Assembly: GCA_036897485.1 (NCBI GenBank)
Contig: JAYMTF010001578.1
Span: 1-22,448, forward strand
Origin: Pelargonium nanum
Lineage: Eukaryota > Streptophyta > Magnoliopsida > Geraniales > Geraniaceae
Length of the DNA: 22,448 nt
Direction of reading: 5' to 3'
Shown here piece by piece: positions 17,142 to 22,448 of the stretch (its first letter is position 1; every line of letters begins with the position of its first letter). The position numbers and the translations under genes were made by a program. The notes below the pieces were generated by a model. The model was given only the letters and a program-made list of their open reading frames with translations, did no database searches and was not told where the DNA came from.

Positions 17142-20100
17142 CATTTTCGCTCCAAAATTAATTTTTTGCTTGTTATTTATGAGTAATCTTTATACTAGAT
17201 AAACAGATTAGATTAAAAAAATATTAGGCAATATCTGTATGTTAGACTTAGGTAGCTGATGCAATGGTGGTTAACGTTTTTGGATCGATGAAAAACGATG
17301 CTTATCATCTTTAAATAGTGCCAGGATTGTGAATACAGATTGTTCTTGGCTATCCTTTGGTGCAATAATCCTAAAGATTTAAAAGAATAATGAATCTTTT
17401 ATTTAAAGCAAAATTGGAAGTTTGGAACATCTGGATACTGTTAACATTAAAAATCAATACACTGCGAAACCAGCACACTATCAACGACCAACGGAAAATA
17501 TGTTTATCACTAATGAATTTTTTATAGCCCGTTATCACTAATCCATTATTTTCAGGACCAAATTAGATTTTCCCCCATTTAAGACCAGAAAGTTTATGGA
17601 TTAATTTTGAATAAAATTGGATCAAGACCTGAAAATTAGGACCAAATTGAATCTGTTATCAAAAATTTATTCACGCATGGAAAATTGATTCAAATAAACC
17701 AGTACCGGCTTTCATATTAACATGGTTCATCCTCTTTGTTATTTTTATGTTTTATGTCAGGTAAAGGATGCGATGTATTAAACACTCCCTGGAGGAGGAA
17801 AATTAGAATTACAAATTGTAGAATGAGAAGCTAATACGGTTTATCGGTCGTCTACTTCATTGGTGAAAACAGCTTTGGTATGGGCTAAAGTAACCAAATA
17901 AACTAATGAAGCTGATGGTTGACCAAGAATTTCTCAAGGTTTTTCTGTGAATCATATGGGGCCATTGGGAGAGGAATCTAGATTCTTCAGGCGGAAACAC
18001 CGAGTTAATTGACTTCAGGCCATACCTTGATTGACAAAGGAATAATACTAATAACAAAGTAGAATGGTAGGCCTTAATAAGGATCTTAACTTCATTATTG
18101 ACTCATACAATGGCTGGCCTTTCATAAAGTCAGCCGCTATTAAAAGCCTAAATACAATAAGAACCATCATTATAAGTCTTCATAGACAAAATTTAACCAA
18201 CAACATTTATTTAGTGAAGAAATTAGATGAAATGTCCATCTTTATTAAAAATATTTTATTTAATTCGACTAAATTATCTTAGGGCGTCTCATTACTTAAA
18301 GTAGAAAACATGAAGAGTTTAAATCTCAATATAGTAGAGGTGTTCAGAAAAAATCGACAAACAGCCAACTTGTCAATCAAAACCGTACCAACACCGTTAA
18401 AAAACTACTCACTTCACGGTCTAGTCAAACCTAACCCACATGACTAATGAGTGGATCATGGGTTAACTAAGTCCAACTCATGGGCATCCCACACAATTAA
18501 AACCTCAAAACCTCAGGAGACACTGTAATTCACAATCCTTTCAAAAAATTAATTACTCACGGGTGGTTCATCAGTTGCAAAACACCAACCCACAACTAAT
18601 AAGTTGGGTTGCCTATTTCTATAAACGGGCGAGTAAACCGTGATGTCCCCTAGTTATATGATATCCAAAAAATTATTTTATTTATTAAATAAACTACTGT
18701 ATTAATTATTAACAATTGTAATGTGATTGAACAAAATAATAGTTAGGTGGCATTGCGGTGCAAAGATTTAAGGGGAGCCGGCCTGGAATGATAATTGATA
18801 ACAGATGCGTTCAACGGTAACATCCAAGAAGGTGGGGGTTGAGTTGAGGGCCCCACCAAACAACAAACTCATCTTAGAAATAGAAACTGTGTGTGACTCA
18901 CTCACTCACTCGGCGAGTGAAGGCAACTAGCAGCAGTCAAATATCAAATAAACTTTCATAGAATTCGACAGCAACAGCAAGTAACGTGCCTTTTTTTCTA
19001 AATAAAATCTTTAAAAAAGAGTAAGATATGCTTGAAACCTCCTCTCTTACGTAAAATTGAGGCATTTTCGTTATCAATAATACCAAAATGCCCTCCACCA
19101 GTTCCATTCAAACTTTTTTTTCATTCTTCAGTCTTCCATCTCTTTATCCTTCTCATACCTTTCTCTAATAGCCAGAATGGGTAAACTATTTATAATAGTT
19201 ATCCTTAATAATGAATCATTCAAATATTTTATGATTTTTATCTTATCATCTTTTCTAAATAGTTACAAACATTTTCCGATGAAATTGAACTAAATTTGTT
19301 TGAAACTATTTCAAACAATATTTTATTAGTTTAAAACTGCTAGAAAATTTAAAAAAAAATTACATTCTTGTCGTGCATAAATACAATTACTTGTTTCTCA
19401 CCGCCACTCTATTGACCGGGCAGTGATAATTGTATATGAAGTCTCGAGTTTGAGACACCTACAAAATGTTGATATAAATAATGGATATGTGTGAGTTGCA
19501 TTAGAGGTTTGTGCGTTTATTTTAAAAATACAACCCAATAATTTCAATTAAGCGGTTTTTTTATAGCTTCAAATGCTTCTATTATTATTATTATTATTAA
19601 TTTAAATAATCATATTACAATAATTAAATCTCTCAAGGCAATTGAGGCCCAACCTACTAAACTTAAAAGAGAGACCGACGACCTTTAACCGTCCAATTCG
19701 GAGACCTTTTAGCAAACAAAGACTCTACGACACTCGAATGAGCTTCCTTAGCTAAATTATTAATGATAATCAAGTTGAAAAACGAAAATCAAAACCACAT
19801 CACCGTATGAATTCGAATCAAACACAATATCACTTCCACCCTCTCGAACGCCTCTCTTACCATCATAGCTTATGGCACTCTAACTTTTGCCACTCCCGTC
19901 TATGGCCACCCTTCACTTCCCGACCCATCTCAAATAACCCAACCCGTTCCACTCCGACCCATATCCACAAACAGAACACAGTCCATATTTACCTTGAGCC
20001 TTCCCTAAGCGAATATTAATGATAATAAAATACAATAAAATTAAGCGAATTAAAAATGTGGGAATGGGGCAATATTGACAAAACAAAAGAAGCAGTCAAA

Positions 20101-20174
20101 TATTGTGTTGAAAAAATCACGCTCTATTAACACGGAACAAAGAAAATAAAGACCCAGCAACAAACCATCCTTCA
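17142..20174. other. AT-rich intergenic spacer
   Basis: No gene is supported in these 3 kb. The longest plain open frame (18064-18282) has no recognisable feature. A CACTC-GGC-GAGTG foldback near 18905-18920 and a somewhat GC-richer patch at about 18760-18980 stand out slightly. A (TTA)n microsatellite lies at about 19580-19600. Degenerate CAACCCA-type repeat text occupies about 18370-18640. The right end is the PP2C promoter, where TTGAC (20075-20079) and GTCAA (20095-20099) are two W-box cores in opposite orientation. Confidence 0.55.
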
Positions 20175-20182
20175 TATATAAG
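20175..20182 (+). promoter_or_regulatory. TATA box of the PP2C gene
   Basis: TATATAAG lies 184 bp upstream of the PP2C start codon. Initiation about 30 bp downstream would give a 5' UTR near 150 nt, rich in A and C and free of upstream ATG codons. Two W-box cores sit about 75-100 bp upstream, which would fit wound or pathogen induction, as known for AP2C1. Confidence 0.55.
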
Positions 20183-20358
20183 CTAAACACTCCTTTCGAA
20201 GACGATCACTCAATTCTCATTCCAAACCAAAGACCAATTCTCAAAATAAAAATTCAAACTTTAAAGACCACTTCTTCCCAAAAAAGGATCAAAAGCAACA
20301 TCACAACAAATCAAAAGCAGAGCAAAATCCAAATCTCAGAAACAGAGCAACAGCTACA

Positions 20359-21787
20359 ATGTCTTGTTCCGTCGCAGTTTCAAGTCCGGTGTTCTCTCCG
20401 TCAAGAGTGATTCAATCTTCTCTCTTCCTCAACAAAATCGCGTCGTCCCCTGAAACCCTAACCCTCCTCAAGCCCTCCACTTCCGCGGTTTCTTCACCTA
20501 AATCCCAGTTCTCGCCTTTTCGCCTCCGGAGCTTGAAGCCCCCAACTGGATTATCTTCCTCTGTGCCGGCGCCGGAGACTTCGAAGAGGAAGAGACCCGC
20601 GAAGCTCGATATTCCGATTACTTCTCTTTGTTTTGGGGCTCCGGCCACGCCGTCGGCGGCCAGGGATGTGGTGGAGGTGGACGGAGATGGGTACTCGGTT
20701 TATTGCAAGAAAGGGAGGAGAGAAGCTATGGAGGATCGCTTCTCCGCTGTAAATGATATTCATGGCGATCGCAAACAGGTAATTAGGGTTTCTGTTTAAT
20801 TTGCGCAATTAATTTCAATTTTCAAGTTCTCAACTTTTCTATTGTTGTTGAGTTGACATGGTGGATTGGAACTTATATATGTGAATTTATTGTATTTTCA
20901 GGCTTTCTTTGGTGTTTTTGATGGCCATGGTGGGTCTAAAGCTGCTGAATTTGCAGCTGAAAACTTAAATAAGAACATATTAGAAGAAGTAGAAAAATGT
21001 GGTGATTCTGTGGAGGAAGCTGTGAAAAATGGTTACTTGAACACCGATTCCGATTTCTTAAAGAAGGATGTTCATGGTGGATCCTGCTGTGTCACAGCTT
21101 TGATCAGGAAAGGCAACCTTGTAGTTTCAAATGCTGGTGATTGTCGGGCTGTTATGAGCCGAGGTGGTGTCGCAGAAGCTCTTACTTCCGATCACAAACC
21201 TTCAAGGGAAGACGAAAAGAGCCGAATTCAGAGCATGGTAATTAGCTAATTATCATTGAAATTGTTATGTTTGTGTTTGTTCTCAATCCTTTCGTGAACC
21301 GGGACTAACTGTTTTGTTGAAACATGTTTTGCAGGGTGGTTATGTTGATTTATGCCGCGGGGTTTGGAGAATTCAGGGATCTTTGGCTGTATCTCGAGGG
21401 ATTGGAGACGGGCACCTTAAGCAATGGGTCATAGCTGAGCCGGAAACTAAAGTCATCAAAATTGAACACGTACACGAGTTCTTAATCTTAGCATCAGACG
21501 GATTATGGGATAAGGTATGGTGTCCCAAGCTTCTTTTTGTTACTTTATAGTTAATATGAGTTAAAGCAGAAATAGCAAAATTGATATGAATCTAACAGTA
21601 TCATTTTTATCTATTGATGCAGGTGAGTAACCAGGAAGCAGTGGATATTGCTCGTCCTTTGTGCGTAAAGATCAGTAACAAGCCGGAACCACTGGTGGCG
21701 TGTAAGAAACTTGTAGATCTTGCAGTTTCGAGAGGCTCTTCCGATGACACAAGTGTTATGCTAATCCAATTGGGGCGCTACTTGTGA
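20359..21787 (+). CDS. Clade-B protein phosphatase 2C (AP2C type) with MAPK docking motif
   Basis: Four exons (20359-20778, 20902-21237, 21335-21514, 21623-21787), all introns in phase 0, give 366 aa. The N-terminal 70 residues are Ser/Pro-rich and may direct plastid import. A kinase interaction motif KRKRPAKLDIP (76-86: a basic cluster followed by L-x-I) is the signature of AP2C phosphatases that bind and dephosphorylate MAP kinases. The catalytic domain has RREAMEDRF (E125-D126), FGVFDGHGG (metal ligands D147 and G148), GGSCCVTALI, NAGDCRAV, WRIQGSLAVSRGIGD, ASDGLWD (D306) and SSDDTSVMLI (D353/D354). All core metal-binding residues of the Mg/Mn-dependent PPM family are present, so it should be active. 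Arabidopsis AP2C1 (At2g30020) limits MPK4/MPK6 signalling after wounding and occupies the matching syntenic position. Confidence 0.95.
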
Positions 21788-22079
21788 TTGTCCATAATAA
21801 CTAACATGTCGCCGAACTGCCTGCGAGTGTTCCAGAGCAAGTCCTGTATGCACTTGAAGGTGGATGCAAGTTTTATTAGATGATAGATTTAGTGGTAACT
21901 GATAACATATCTGAAGTAATTCTAGATAATACATCAATCCGATTCTTTTTAACCCAGATCGCAATGACATACATGTATTCTTTAATTTATTTATTCATGC
22001 TCTTGATATGTAAATCAATGAAAGTGCACATATTTGATAGATATACAGGGGAATTCTTTTTTGCGTTGTCTATGCATTT

Positions 22080-22150
22080 CCGGTGCATTCATGCTCTAAT
22101 ACCACTTGTCACGGATCGAGAGAACTGGTCACGTGTGGCTCCCTGAACTC
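22080..22150 (-). mobile_element. Possible relic of a Ty1-copia LTR retrotransposon (primer-binding-site region)
   Basis: On the minus strand, TGGTATTAGAGCA (22104-22092) differs by one transition from TGGTATCAGAGCA, the primer-binding site complementary to initiator Met-tRNA used by many plant copia elements. It is preceded by TGACAAG, which would fit the CA end of a 5' LTR plus a short spacer. Neither the other LTR end nor any gag or pol coding sequence is visible, so at most a decayed fragment remains. Confidence 0.35.
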
Positions 22151-22333
22151 CCGGAGGAGACAACCTTATTATAGTTGTATCATGAAATAATACTGATTAT
22201 CATCTTAATAACAAGTATAAGAGTATGTCACGCGACGAAAATCACTCATATGAGCTTAGAGGAGGCACATATTTTCAGTGCCTAATAGTAGTTTGTGTTT
22301 CAGGTGTTGTGGAGAAGGTACATAGTGTGAGAC

Positions 22334-22448
22334 TTAGGCCTTGTTTGGTAAGTCTATTTCAACGTCTATAGAGGTAAAATGTCTATAAAGGTAGCTGGAA
22401 GTTGTTTTAATGTCTATAGAGAATAATGATTTTGTTTGGTAAAATAAT
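22334..22448. mobile_element. Possible non-autonomous DNA transposon end, cut by the window edge
   Basis: AGGCCTTGTTTGGTAA at 22336-22351 resembles the terminal words of plant hAT- or Harbinger-like MITEs. It is followed by three spaced copies of GTCTATA(G/A)AG, and by a second TTTGTTTGGTAA at 22433-22444. Only one end is in view, so no terminal inverted repeat or target duplication can be tested. Confidence 0.3.

Larger units (their letters stand above)
21788..22448. other. PP2C 3' flank with transposon-like remnants
   Basis: The first few hundred bases should contain the PP2C 3' UTR. No gene follows. The right half includes a primer-binding-site-like sequence and, at the edge, a DNA-transposon-like end, both listed separately. 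The open frame 21880-22146 shows no domain. Confidence 0.5.

Noticed and set aside
18064-18282. Plain 72-codon open frame in the spacer
   Set aside because: No signal peptide, domain, promoter or splice partner is visible, and such lengths are expected by chance in AT-rich DNA.
19600-19760. Minus-strand frame (LAKEAHSSVVESLFAKRSPNW) followed by a TAA-type microsatellite, suggesting a LINE 3' end
   Set aside because: Only about 30 residues are open, similarity to a LINE domain could not be established, and no target duplication was found.
1-22448. CRISPR arrays, bacterial operons, tRNA or rRNA genes
   Set aside because: No regularly spaced direct repeats, no ribosome-binding-site-led gene runs, and no tRNA-like T-arm (GGTTCGAATCC type) or rRNA gene sequence was found on either strand.

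Overview
This is nuclear DNA of a flowering plant, almost certainly a eudicot. The genes are split by GT-AG introns, the intergenic and intron DNA is AT-rich, and the protein families (NDA, PSY, TBL/DUF231, clade-B PP2C) have their closest remembered relatives in Arabidopsis. The species cannot be named from sequence alone. No gene is bacterial or organellar.

Layout. (1) 1-326, minus: first-exon fragment of a second copy ("copy B") of an internal mitochondrial alternative NAD(P)H dehydrogenase (NDA), cut by the left edge. (2) 800-2473, plus: SelT-like thioredoxin-fold protein, 4 exons, 226 aa. (3) 3270-6743, minus: complete NDA "copy A", 8 exons, 497 aa. (4) 7499-8765, minus: 87-aa precursor of a PSY-type tyrosine-sulfated peptide hormone, 2 exons. 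(5) 8766-13032: about 4.3 kb with no convincing gene. (6) 13033-15213, plus: TBL/PMR5-family cell-wall O-acetyltransferase-like protein, 5 exons, 397 aa. (7) About 15970-16953, plus: two tandem non-coding transcription units, each with a plant snoRNA-type promoter (site II elements, TATA, and a telo-box in unit 2) and each ending in a box C/D snoRNA that should guide 18S rRNA 2'-O-methylation. (8) 16967-20358: AT-rich spacer with one notable hairpin. (9) 20359-21787, plus: clade-B PP2C of the AP2C type with a MAPK docking motif, 4 exons, 366 aa. (10) 21788-22448: 3' region with a possible copia-retrotransposon relic and a possible DNA-transposon end.

How it fits together. The genes are independent eukaryotic transcription units, not an operon. 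From memory, NDA, PSY, TBL and PP2C lie in the same order in Arabidopsis (At2g29990 NDA2, At2g29995 PSY3, At2g30010 TBL45, At2g30020 AP2C1), and SELT-like genes sit beside PSY1 and PSY2 there. The window therefore looks like an ancient conserved block modified by an NDA duplication and a duplicated snoRNA gene. The least ordinary items are the snoRNA pair with two-part complementarity to one stretch of 18S rRNA, the unequal promoters of the two NDA copies, and the PSY precursor, which is too short and split for simple ORF calling.
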